In this document: piece by piece, positions 17,472-25,087 of the stretch | How positions within the stretch are numbered: position 1 is the stretch's first letter | How the letters are laid out: every line of letters begins with the position of its first letter | Source: Planctomycetota bacterium | Lineage (GTDB): Bacteria > Planctomycetota > Phycisphaerae > Phycisphaerales > SM1A02 | Reading direction: 5' to 3' | Assembly: GCA_003671025.1 (NCBI GenBank) | Contig: QWPW01000005.1 | Coordinates: 1-64,000, forward strand | Length of the DNA: 64,000 nucleotides | The notes under the pieces: model-generated | Told to the model about the DNA's origin: nothing | The model's database searches: none | What the model saw: the letters and a program-made list of their open reading frames with translations, nothing else | Program-made: the position numbers and the translations under genes

Positions 17472-19327
17472 GCGCGCGCACCCGCATGGCTTACCACCGA
17501 GAGTCGCAAATCAAGCACGCGCGCTTCGACTTCCGGCAAACGACCGAACGTGCTCAGGCCCACTTCAACGACCACATCAATGCGCATGCCTTTGACGAAC
17601 TCGCTCGCGTGAGGGGCGCCATTCCACCATTGGACGCGCAGAAATTTGTCTTTGCCCCCGTCGCTCTGTTTCAACGCGAGCTCGAGATTGGCTGGCGGTT
17701 TGTTGTCGAAAGACTTTCCGAAGTGCCGCGACTGCGTGATCTCCACGTCTTCGATCAGCAGCACTGGTTTGCGATTATCGCGGCCAAACGGCGCCAACTT
17801 CGCGATCTCTTGCACACCGACAATGTCGAGCTCGCCAATCGAGCACACGCAATCGATGTCGAGCGTCGGCCTTTGCTCTTCCATCGGCGGCAACTGTCGA
17901 TCGATGATCTTCACGAACGCGTCACGAAACGCCTTGACCTTTTCTTCGCTTTCGATGGTGACTCCCGCAGCCATTGCGTGCCCCCCAAAGTGTTGCAGAT
18001 GCTCTGAGCATTCTTCCAACACATGATGCAGCTCGATGCCCTTGATGCTGCGACCACTGCCCTTCCATCCTTCCTTGTTGCGCGTGATGATGATCACGGG
18101 GCACGCAAACAAATCGACCAGTTTGGAACAGACAATTCCTACGACGCCGAGGTTCCACGCGTCGTCCCACACCACGATTCCTCGAGGTTTTTGAGCAGGA
18201 TCCGTGCTCCCACACTCGGCGAGTCGCGCGTGAACTTTCTCTAGTGCTGACTCGAAGATCGCGCGTTCATCTGCGCGTCGCTTGGTGTTGAGCTCATCAA
18301 TCTTCGCGACGATTTCGTCTGCGCGCGAAGCGTTTGCCGTCGTGAACAACTCGACGACATCTTCCGCGTGCCCCATGCGTCCACAGGCGTTGATGCGCGG
18401 CGCCACGCGAAATGCGACCTTCTCTGCGTCCATGGTGCGCGGCTCGACGCGCGATGAATCAAGCAACGCGTTCAGTCCATCAATGCCCGTGTCAAATGCG
18501 CCTGGCAAGCCGCGTGCGACGATGATGCGATTTTCGCTGAGCATGGGCACGACGTCAGCAACGGTGCCAATCGCCGCAAGCGGCAACAGCGATTTCACGC
18601 GATCAAGCAACACCTGCGGCCGCTTCGTTTGCGATCCAGCAGCGTGCGCGCTGTCGGCCGCGCCACACCACTCATCCATGAGTTGCGTCGCCAACTTCCA
18701 CGCAACACCGGCGCCGCACTGTTCGCCAAAGTGTTGCGTATCGCCGAGTCGGGGATGTACGACCGCGCGCGCGACGGGAACCTCGCCCGACGCTTTCAAT
18801 TCGTGATGATCGGTGATGATGAGTTCGAGGCCGATCTCTTGCGCGTAGCGTGCCTCATCGACGGCGGAGACGCCGCAATCAACCGTGATGACGACCTCGA
18901 TGCCTTCATCGCGCAACGTGCGCAGCGCATCGCGATTGAGTCCGTATCCCTCTTCGATTCGATGGGGCACATAGGTTCGCACGGAGAGCGTCGGTGCCAA
19001 CGCGCGCAACATGTGCCAGAGAATCGCGGTGGCCATCACGCCATCAACGTCGTAATCGCCGTAGATGGCGATCTTCCGATGCGCGCGCACCGCGGCGCAG
19101 ATGAGCCGCGCCGCCTCGACCATTCCGTGCATATCCCGCGCGGGCGCAAGATTTTTCGTTGCGGGGTGCAGGAAGTTCTCGCGCTGCTCGCTGCTGATTC
19201 CTTTTGTTTTCAGCATCTTTTCGAGAATGGACTCACGCAAAGGGCGACTGTGAACCGCCCCATGCTCACTTCCACGCGTCGCGGCACGAGGCTGCGACTC
19301 AATCCATCTTTTGGCGGGGAAGTTCAT
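17468..19327 (-). CDS. recJ: Single-stranded-DNA-specific exonuclease RecJ
   Basis: A 619-aa 5'-3' ssDNA exonuclease of the DHH superfamily, acting in recombination and repair. DHH-domain motifs are IYGDYDVDGVMATAI, VDCGVSAVDEA and ITDHHELK. The DHHA1 domain has VVGIVCSKLVDLF, GSGRSIKGIELHHVLEEC and FGGHAMAAGVTI. A RecJ OB fold occupies the C terminus (PVLLIEDVEITQSRHFGK...). The ATG at 19327 lies 7 nt after TACACT and is preferred over an upstream in-frame codon at 19366. The stop overlaps the GTG of the sigma-factor gene, placing repair nuclease and sigma factor on one message. Confidence 0.95.
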   Translation of the reverse strand: MNFPAKRWIESQPRAATRGSEHGAVHSRPLRESILEKMLKTKGISSEQRENFLHPATKNLAPARDMHGMVEAARLICAAVRAHRKIAIYGDYDVDGVMATAILWHMLRALAPTLSVRTYVPHRIEEGYGLNRDALRTLRDEGIEVVITVDCGVSAVDEARYAQEIGLELIITDHHELKASGEVPVARAVVHPRLGDTQHFGEQCGAGVAWKLATQLMDEWCGAADSAHAAGSQTKRPQVLLDRVKSLLPLAAIGTVADVVPMLSENRIIVARGLPGAFDTGIDGLNALLDSSRVEPRTMDAEKVAFRVAPRINACGRMGHAEDVVELFTTANASRADEIVAKIDELNTKRRADERAIFESALEKVHARLAECGSTDPAQKPRGIVVWDDAWNLGVVGIVCSKLVDLFACPVIIITRNKEGWKGSGRSIKGIELHHVLEECSEHLQHFGGHAMAAGVTIESEEKVKAFRDAFVKIIDRQLPPMEEQRPTLDIDCVCSIGELDIVGVQEIAKLAPFGRDNRKPVLLIEDVEITQSRHFGKSFDNKPPANLELALKQSDGGKDKFLRVQWWNGAPHASEFVKGMRIDVVVEVGLSTFGRLPEVEARVLDLRLSVVSHAGARA

Positions 19328-19334
19328 CGCGGCG

Positions 19335-19340
19335 AGTGTA
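19335..19340 (-). promoter_or_regulatory. -10 element abutting the recJ start codon
   Basis: TACACT on the minus strand plus 7 nt (cgccgcg) leads to the ATG at 19327. The string TACACTCGCC is shared with dapA and with a site at 58530. Confidence 0.55.
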
Positions 19341-19512
19341 ACGCGGCGCTCGAAAGCACCGAACACGCGCGGTTTTTTCCAAATTTGCGTTGCGGCTCAA
19401 CCCCATCATTCGGAACGTCCGATCTACCCTCCGCTCCGATGAGCACGGATGTACGCCTGTGTTCATCAGTGCCTCTCACGGACCGTGTTCGAAATCTGAC
19501 GAGCCTCTCCCA

Positions 19513-20142
19513 ATGCCCAACACTCCAAGCCGCCGCTACAAAACCGTCCTGCTCTTTGGCGCTCCTGGCGCGGGCAAAGGCACGCAAGGAAAGATTTTGG
19601 GCAAGGTGCCCGGCTTCTATCACCTCGCGTGCGGCGATGTGTTTCGCTCGCTCGACATGGGCTCAGAGTTAGGCTCGAAATTCATGGAGTACTCGTCGCG
19701 CGGCGAGCTCGTGCCCGACGCGCTCACCATCGAGATGTGGCGACAGAACATGCACGCGCAAACCGTGCTCTCCATCTACAAGCCCAATGTCGATCTCTTG
19801 GTGCTCGATGGCATTCCGCGCAATGTGAATCAAGCCAAGCACCTCGAGAAATATCTTGAAGTGCTCACCGTGCTCCACTTGGTGTGCCCGGACATCGAAG
19901 CGATGGTGACACGCATGCGTCGTCGCGCGCTCAAAGAAAATCGCGTCGACGATGCAGATGAGAAAGTCATTCGCAAACGCTTCGATGTCTACGCGAATGA
20001 GACCAAGCCCGTGCTCGATTTCTATCCCAAAGAAATTGTGCAAGAGGTCAACGCGATGGGCTCGCCCGCGGAAGTGCTTCAGCATGTGCTCGAAGTCGTG
20101 GTGCGCATTCAGAATGAGCACTTCCGTAATCCGCTCGCATAA
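19513..20142 (+). CDS. adk: Adenylate kinase, short-LID type
   Basis: A 209-aa nucleoside monophosphate kinase (ATP + AMP = 2 ADP). The P-loop GAPGAGKGTQ starts at residue 16, the AMP-binding part is YHLACGDVFRSL...SRGELVPD, and VDLLVLDGIPRNVNQAKHLE corresponds to the usual 'GFPRTxxQA' motif, with Ile in place of Phe. The LID is the short form (RRRALKENRVDDADEKVIRKRF), without the zinc-ligand LID of long bacterial adenylate kinases. The ATG at 19513 is chosen by homology. The frame is open to 19390 but that part is unlike the family. A TACCCT at 19425-19430 could be the -10, giving a leader of about 75 nt. Confidence 0.9.
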   Translation: MPNTPSRRYKTVLLFGAPGAGKGTQGKILGKVPGFYHLACGDVFRSLDMGSELGSKFMEYSSRGELVPDALTIEMWRQNMHAQTVLSIYKPNVDLLVLDGIPRNVNQAKHLEKYLEVLTVLHLVCPDIEAMVTRMRRRALKENRVDDADEKVIRKRFDVYANETKPVLDFYPKEIVQEVNAMGSPAEVLQHVLEVVVRIQNEHFRNPLA

Positions 20143-20170
20143 GCACGCCATCAGCACGGGATGAGCGCGC

Positions 20171-21181
20171 TCAGAACGAGCCGCGAATCTCCGTGGCCAA
20201 CGCTTCGAGCGTCGCTTGAAATCCACGACGCGTGTGCTCGTCCTTGACCAGTGCCATCTGCTGCGCAAGAAAATCGAGACGCTGGCGATGGATGCGCACC
20301 AACTCTGCGTCACCGCCGGCCAACTGCAATTCCATCAACATCGCGCGTACTGAATCGATTGTTGTGGGCGTGACGACCGCGTCGGTGACAGCGGCTCGTT
20401 GAGGAAACTCAACTACGCGCAACTTGGGAAGAAAGCGCCGCGCCGCATCCGCCGCGGCGCCTTGCCGCTCCATCGACACCGCGTTGGCCACGCTGCCGAG
20501 TGCATCACCCTTCTCGAGAAGGTCATCAGTCGAACCGAGGCGAAGACCGATGTTGATGTCTTCCGTGAGTTCGAGTCCTTCGCCATCAACCAACGCTTTG
20601 CCCGCGGCGTCACGCTTGACGCGACGCACCGACAGCTTCACTTCGAGTCCAGGCGGCAGCGATTGCACGGCACGCGTGAGATCGAGTGAGTTGGTCAGCG
20701 GAATTCCTTCGACGCTGCGCACCACATCACCGACGACGAGCTGTTTTTCTGCGGGCATCCCCGGGACGAGTCCACTCACGCGCACGCCGCCGACGCGTTC
20801 GACGAATTGTTCCATGCGCACACCGAGCGCGCCGCGCGGCGCAGTGATGATGCGTTGCGTGAGAATCGCAACCATCGCGTGACGCACCTCGATGGAAAGA
20901 TCTTTGCGCAACAACACCGCCATGAGTTCATCTGGCATCGGACGACGAGCAACGATGGCAGCCCGTGCCGCGGCACGATCGGCGTACGCATCCGCATCGA
21001 GTTGCCGTACCAAGCGCAAGAGTTCCGCGGTCACAGTGATGCGCGCGAGTTCGCTATCCGACGGAAGCGCGCTGGGCTTGACGGTGGGAAACTGTTGGCC
21101 GCCCAATCGCGCTGGCGCATCGATGCGCCCAGGCGCAATTTGTCCGAGCGAACAGGCCAACAGTGCGAGCGCGAATGACAT
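20171..21181 (-). CDS. Exported PDZ-domain protein
   Basis: A 336-aa protein with an N-terminal hydrophobic segment (MSFALALLACSLGQ) that could be a short lipoprotein signal with Cys10 as the lipid site. There is no positive charge before it, so this is uncertain. A PDZ domain is clear at about residues 130-205 (RGALGVRMEQFV...GVRVSGLVPGMPAEKQLVVGDVVRSVEGIPLTNSLDLTRAVQSL). The rest is charged and helical. It lacks protease motifs, so it is probably a scaffold or chaperone-like periplasmic protein. The ATG at 21181 lies 6 nt after TACGCT. A longer in-frame version to 21256 would add basic residues. It converges on adk with a 28-bp gap. Confidence 0.72.
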   Translation of the reverse strand: MSFALALLACSLGQIAPGRIDAPARLGGQQFPTVKPSALPSDSELARITVTAELLRLVRQLDADAYADRAAARAAIVARRPMPDELMAVLLRKDLSIEVRHAMVAILTQRIITAPRGALGVRMEQFVERVGGVRVSGLVPGMPAEKQLVVGDVVRSVEGIPLTNSLDLTRAVQSLPPGLEVKLSVRRVKRDAAGKALVDGEGLELTEDINIGLRLGSTDDLLEKGDALGSVANAVSMERQGAAADAARRFLPKLRVVEFPQRAAVTDAVVTPTTIDSVRAMLMELQLAGGDAELVRIHRQRLDFLAQQMALVKDEHTRRGFQATLEALATEIRGSF

Positions 21182-21187
21182 GTTCGC

Positions 21188-21193
21188 AGCGTA
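21188..21193 (-). promoter_or_regulatory. -10 element abutting the PDZ-protein start
   Basis: TACGCT on the minus strand is followed by 6 nt (gcgaac) and the ATG at 21181. Confidence 0.5.
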
Positions 21194-21284
21194 GCACGCG
21201 CCTGCAACTGCTCGCGTTTTATAAGTGTGGACGAGCCTGCGCGAAGTCACGCGCACTCGGTGCGCCGCACATAGGCGAGTCCAT

Positions 21285-22526
21285 TTACGTCAGCATCGAC
21301 TCGGAGATTGCGCGGGTGCGCGCGCCAATCCACTCGACGAGCGAAGCCGCTGCTTGCAGGACCGGAAGCCCTGGAATCCCCGCGAAACTTCCCTCGGTTG
21401 CGATGGGAAACGCCGCTTCGCTCACGACGGCGCACACCATCAGCCACGGCGCGAATGGCGCAACCGTGCTCAGATCAATGGCGTTCACGGCGCGATAGCC
21501 CTCGGCGAATCCGCGCAAGCGTTCAGCCTCGAGCCCCACCGTCCATGCCAGAGGGTCACTCCCCGCGCGCGGATGGGTTGAGAATTGCAGCATCGCGTTG
21601 GAGATCTCGGCCGCCGCGAACTCCGTACGCGCGCGATCGAAATCAATCACTGCGCGCAGCGTGTCGCCCACCCACATCGTGTTGCCCGGATGAAAGTCGC
21701 CATGACAAGGCATCTCGCGTTGCAACGCGATGCCTTTCGCTTCGAGCTTGTCGGCCGCACGCATGAGATGTGCGTCAAGCGACGCACCCACGGAACGCAA
21801 CGCTGATTGATGCGCGGGATCAATCGATTCATTCAGTCGCTGCAACGCACGCGACAGCTTCAATCGCACGCGCGTGCAATCAGAAAACCCGCCTTGCGGA
21901 AGACCGACCACGACATCGAACTTTTGGAACTCGCGATGCATCGTGGCCAACGCGATTCCCGCCGCGCGTGCTTGCGCCTCGTTGCGCGCGCAACGCTCCG
22001 CCTCGATCCACTCCTGCATTTCGTAGAGATTTCCGTCGAGCTCGAGCAGCGTCGCGGCGTCACGCGAAGCTCCACGCACGCGCGCCAACTGCGCGACGGG
22101 AATACCCGCACGCGCTGCGAGTTCATGGAGCAAATGACTCGCAAGGACGCGCTCTGCGGCGTTGCCCGGATCAAGTCGTTTCAGCAAATAGACGCCGCTC
22201 TTGGCGATGAGTTTCACTTTGGCCGCGCGACGCGAACCGACTGCGTACCCGCGCGATGACTTCACGCGACCAATGTCGTAGCGCGCCACCACCGCGCGAA
22301 TCTCTGCGGCGGTAAACGTCGCGCGCTTCCCACCAATGTCGATGGCCGCGGCAGCGAGGGTGGACGATTCCATCGAAGTGTCGAGCGACGAATCGCTCAA
22401 CGCGTACACACCGCTGTCGTGCGCCGCGGACGAACTCGTCGAGTCATCTCGCATCGCTGCGTTCTTCTCGTCCTTCGCTTTGTTGTTGCGCTCATCGCGC
22501 GGAAGAAGTGGATCGTTCTGCTGCAA
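21285..22526 (-). CDS. APH-fold phosphotransferase
   Basis: A protein of up to 413 aa with the aminoglycoside-phosphotransferase/choline-kinase fold. It shows a VYLLKRL lysine strand, the catalytic loop HGDFHPGNTMW (Asp and Asn) and the metal-binding IDFDRAR. Homologues include kinases of homoserine, choline, hydroxylysine and spore-coat type, and the substrate is not predictable here. The start is uncertain. A TTG at 22526 lies 3 bp after the yicC stop. An ATG at 22454 would remove a Ser/Asp-rich 24-residue head. The preceding gene is yicC and transcription is probably shared. Confidence 0.75.
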   Translation of the reverse strand: MQQNDPLLPRDERNNKAKDEKNAAMRDDSTSSSAAHDSGVYALSDSSLDTSMESSTLAAAAIDIGGKRATFTAAEIRAVVARYDIGRVKSSRGYAVGSRRAAKVKLIAKSGVYLLKRLDPGNAAERVLASHLLHELAARAGIPVAQLARVRGASRDAATLLELDGNLYEMQEWIEAERCARNEAQARAAGIALATMHREFQKFDVVVGLPQGGFSDCTRVRLKLSRALQRLNESIDPAHQSALRSVGASLDAHLMRAADKLEAKGIALQREMPCHGDFHPGNTMWVGDTLRAVIDFDRARTEFAAAEISNAMLQFSTHPRAGSDPLAWTVGLEAERLRGFAEGYRAVNAIDLSTVAPFAPWLMVCAVVSEAAFPIATEGSFAGIPGLPVLQAAASLVEWIGARTRAISESMLT

Positions 22527-22529
22527 TCA

Positions 22530-23420
22530 TCACTCCGCGTTGGCCGCTTGCTCTTTGATGCGGTCGATCGCCGTCTTCATCTCGACCACGCGACGCGCGA
22601 TCTCGACATCCTGCGACTTGCTGGCGATGGTGTTGGCCTCGCGCAACATTTCTTGCGAGAGAAAATCGAGGGTGCGGCCTGCGGGCTCTCTGTTGTCGTT
22701 GGAGATGACTTGCGCAAACTGCGCCAAGTGTCCGTTCAATCGCACGACTTCTTCGGCGATGTCCGAGCGCTCGGCAAACACTGCGACCTCGCGCAGGAGA
22801 TCGCTCTCTGCGGCAGTGGCGCCAAGTTCGGCGAGCAGCGTGTTCATGCGTGTTCGCAATCGATCTTGATACGCGCGCGTCGCCAACGGCGCGCGTTCGC
22901 CGATGACCTCCAACGCCCCGGCAATGACCTCGCCGTAACGCGCAAGTTCACGCGCGATGTTTTCACCTTCGCGCGTGCGCATCTCGAGCACGCGCGTGCA
23001 CGCGTCGTCGAGTAACTGCATGAGTACTGGCCGCGCCAACTCGACCAGCGAGTCCACTCCATCAGTGCGCAGAACTCCAGGAACGTTGAGCAACGCCGCG
23101 AGATCGATCGTGGCTCGCTCGCGTAGTTCAGGAGGAAGAGCAGCCATCAACGCGGTGAGCGCCGAGCGCGCCGCAGCAGGATTGACCTCGACCACGGCGA
23201 CGGAGCCGCCAGGAATAAATCGCACCAACACCGTGACGCTTCCGCGCGCGAGACGTTTACTGACTGCGGATTCGCATGCAGTTTCGAGCGTCGAGAGTTC
23301 ATCAGGCAGTCGCACCGTCGCCTTGAAAAACCGGTTGTTGACGCTCTTCACTTCGATGGAAAATCGACAACCATCCGCTTCTGCGGCCGCGGTTCCGAAG
23401 CCGGTCATCGAGCGAATCAT
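22530..23420 (-). CDS. yicC: YicC family endoribonuclease
   Basis: A 296-aa member of the YicC/YloC family, RNases implicated in small-RNA turnover. The N-terminal MIRSMTGFGTA and EVKSVNNRFF motifs and the C-terminal DUF1732 block (EEVVRLNGHLAQFAQVI...GRTLDFLSQEMLREANTIASKSQDVEIARRVVEMK) are diagnostic, and the length is typical. The ATG at 23420 is fixed by the family N terminus. It precedes the phosphotransferase gene by 3 bp and follows secG by 33 bp in the same direction, so secG-yicC-APH could be one unit. Confidence 0.93.
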   Translation of the reverse strand: MIRSMTGFGTAAAEADGCRFSIEVKSVNNRFFKATVRLPDELSTLETACESAVSKRLARGSVTVLVRFIPGGSVAVVEVNPAAARSALTALMAALPPELRERATIDLAALLNVPGVLRTDGVDSLVELARPVLMQLLDDACTRVLEMRTREGENIARELARYGEVIAGALEVIGERAPLATRAYQDRLRTRMNTLLAELGATAAESDLLREVAVFAERSDIAEEVVRLNGHLAQFAQVISNDNREPAGRTLDFLSQEMLREANTIASKSQDVEIARRVVEMKTAIDRIKEQAANAE

Positions 23421-23453
23421 GGGTAAAGTCGTGCGTAAGTGAGGCGTTGCGAC

Positions 23454-23939
23454 TCAGCCGCCAGTGGGCGGTGTCACAGGCGCAGGCGTTGCCGCGGGAG
23501 TCGCAGTGGCGTCAGGATTGACTTCGACTGGCTGCTGAGGAACTGGTACGAGCGGCGCGGAATCTGGCGGCGTCGCGGCTGTTCCTTCAGTCGCTGCGCC
23601 CTCGGTCGCGGGCGTCGTCGCAGGAGTCGTCGCAGGATCCGCGGCGGGAACGGACTGATCCGCGACTGGCACAACATCCGACGGCGCAGGCGCTTCGCGC
23701 AACTTGTTGCTGGTGATGTTGAGACCAATCGCGAGCAGCAGATACACGACGAAGGCGGTGATCGTCGCGACGGTGAGCGCGTCACCGGTACGTCCGCCGA
23801 AGGCCGTGTCCGCACCCGCGCCGCCACCAAACGCGCCCGTGAGTCCGCCACCTTGGGGGCGCTGCACGAGAACGATCAGCACAAGCGCGATCGAGACGAC
23901 GATGAAGAGAACCGTGAGGATTGAGAAGAGAATCTGCAT
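23454..23939 (-). CDS. secG: SecG translocase subunit with long Pro/Ala/Thr tail
   Basis: A 161-aa protein. Residues 1-75 are SecG: helix 1 ILFSILTVLFIVVSIALVLIVLVQRPQGGGL, the GGG-rich loop GAFGGGAGADTAFGG, and helix 2 LTVATITAFVVYLLLAIGLNI. SecG assists SecYE during export. The remaining 85 residues are a low-complexity tail rich in Pro, Ala, Thr and Val (ATTPATTPATEGAATEG), longer than SecG itself and absent from classical SecG of about 75-110 aa. With two membrane helices the tail should lie on the outer face. The ATG at 23939 is set by the helix start. tpiA lies 117 bp upstream on the same strand. Confidence 0.87.
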   Translation of the reverse strand: MQILFSILTVLFIVVSIALVLIVLVQRPQGGGLTGAFGGGAGADTAFGGRTGDALTVATITAFVVYLLLAIGLNITSNKLREAPAPSDVVPVADQSVPAADPATTPATTPATEGAATEGTAATPPDSAPLVPVPQQPVEVNPDATATPAATPAPVTPPTGG

Positions 23940-24056
23940 TGAGGAACCTGAGCGGCCGGAGTGGCCGATGTCTGACAAATCTCTCGCGCGGACGATTCTG
24001 CCCGCGTCCGCCCGCGTCTGCCCGAGCAGCGCTAGTCGCGGCCACAACACCGATCG

Positions 24057-24842
24057 CTACTGGCCGACCCGCGCCGCCGCTGCCGTCATGATGGCGCCGA
24101 AGTCGGTCGCATTGAGCGACGCTCCTCCGATGAGCCCACCGTCGATTTCCTCACACGAGAAAAGTTCGGCGGCGTTTTTCGCATTCACCGAGCCCCCGTA
24201 GATGACACGGACGCGCTGAGCGAATCGAGCACTATACAGATCCTCAAGCGTTTGACGAACGGTTCGGTGCATATGCGCGGCGTCGTCGGGAGTCGCGGTG
24301 CGACCGGTTCCGATCGCCCAGACAGGCTCATAGGCGACGATGAGTTGAGTGAGCGCGAGTTCATCATGACCCGCGAGGCTCCCGCGCAGTTGCGATTGGA
24401 TGATCGCGTGCGCGTCGCCCGAGTCGCGCTGAAGCAGCGTTTCGCCCACGCAGAGGATGGGGATGAGCGAGGCGTCGAGCGCACGAGTGAGCTTGCGCGA
24501 GAGCAGCGCATCCGACTCCGCGAGCCCGTGCCGCCGCTCGGAATGCCCGATAAGAACACTCGTGCAACCGATTTCCGCAAGCATCGACGCTGAGACTTGG
24601 CCGGTGAACGCGCCGTCGGAATGCGCCGAGCAGTCTTGCGCGCCCACGTGGGATCGCTCGCCCAGAGTCGCCGCCACCGCCCCGAGATGAACGAACGGAG
24701 GGAAGACCGCCCAGTCGACCGAGCGGTTTCCCGAAGCCGAGTTGATCGCATCGATCGCGCGCGCAAGCTCAACCGCCCGCGCATGCGTGAGGTTCATCTT
24801 CCAATTGCCGCCAACAAACGGTGTGCGCGAAACGAGGGCCAT
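24057..24842 (-). CDS. tpiA: Triosephosphate isomerase
   Basis: A 261-aa TIM-barrel enzyme interconverting DHAP and glyceraldehyde 3-phosphate. Catalytic residues are visible in order: Asn and Lys in GGNWKMN, His in LIGHSERR, and Glu in AYEPVWAIGTG. The phosphate-binding loop YGGSVNAKNA and GGLIGGASL follow, and the length is normal. The ATG at 24842 lies 6 nt after TAGGCT. It diverges from alaS across the 15-bp repeat array, and secG follows it in the usual glycolysis/Sec neighbourhood seen in many bacteria. Confidence 0.96.
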   Translation of the reverse strand: MALVSRTPFVGGNWKMNLTHARAVELARAIDAINSASGNRSVDWAVFPPFVHLGAVAATLGERSHVGAQDCSAHSDGAFTGQVSASMLAEIGCTSVLIGHSERRHGLAESDALLSRKLTRALDASLIPILCVGETLLQRDSGDAHAIIQSQLRGSLAGHDELALTQLIVAYEPVWAIGTGRTATPDDAAHMHRTVRQTLEDLYSARFAQRVRVIYGGSVNAKNAAELFSCEEIDGGLIGGASLNATDFGAIMTAAAARVGQ

Positions 24843-24848
24843 GGGCGC

Positions 24849-24854
24849 AGCCTA
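24849..24854 (-). promoter_or_regulatory. -10 element abutting the tpiA start codon
   Basis: TAGGCT on the minus strand plus 6 nt (gcgccc) leads to the ATG at 24842. The upstream side, where a -35 would lie, is the first unit of the repeat array. Confidence 0.5.
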
Positions 24855-24866
24855 CTCCTAATTTCG

Positions 24867-25001
24867 ATTGGTGCCAGGCACATTGGTGCCAGGCACATCG
24901 GTGACAGGCACATCGGGGCCAGGCACATCGGTGCCAGGCACATCGGTGCCAGGCACATCGGGGCCAGGCACATCGGGGCCAGGCACATCGGTGACAGGCA
25001 C
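24867..25001. repeat. Nine tandem 15-bp units, GGTGCCAGGCAC core
   Basis: Nine head-to-tail 15-mers of the form at(t/c)gg(t/g)g(c/a)caggcac fill the tpiA-alaS divergent region. The commonest is atcggtgccaggcac. The core GTGCC-A-GGCAC is an inverted repeat around one base. Units 3 and 9 (gtgacaggcac) and units 4, 7 and 8 (gggccaggcac) break one arm. All frames stay open through it, which creates artefactual repetitive peptides. Confidence 0.92.
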
Positions 25002-25072
25002 ATTTGAGAGCGCGCTCGGTGCCACGCACTCAACCCCCGCCAAACCCGCGTTTGGTCGCCAGTCAGGTTCGA

Positions 25073-25078
25073 TACTCT
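25073..25078 (+). promoter_or_regulatory. Candidate -10 of alaS
   Basis: TACTCT ends 9 nt before the ATG at 25088. The overlapping GATACT (25071-25076) is an alternative. No Shine-Dalgarno is present. Confidence 0.4.
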
Positions 25079-25087
25079 TTCGATCCC

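Noticed and set aside
18629..19672. A 347-codon plus-strand open frame opposite recJ and running into adk
   Set aside because: It is a shadow frame in G+C-rich DNA and is inconsistent with the well-supported recJ and adk genes.
24867..25001. CRISPR array
   Set aside because: The 15-bp units are contiguous with no spacers, and no cas genes are present.
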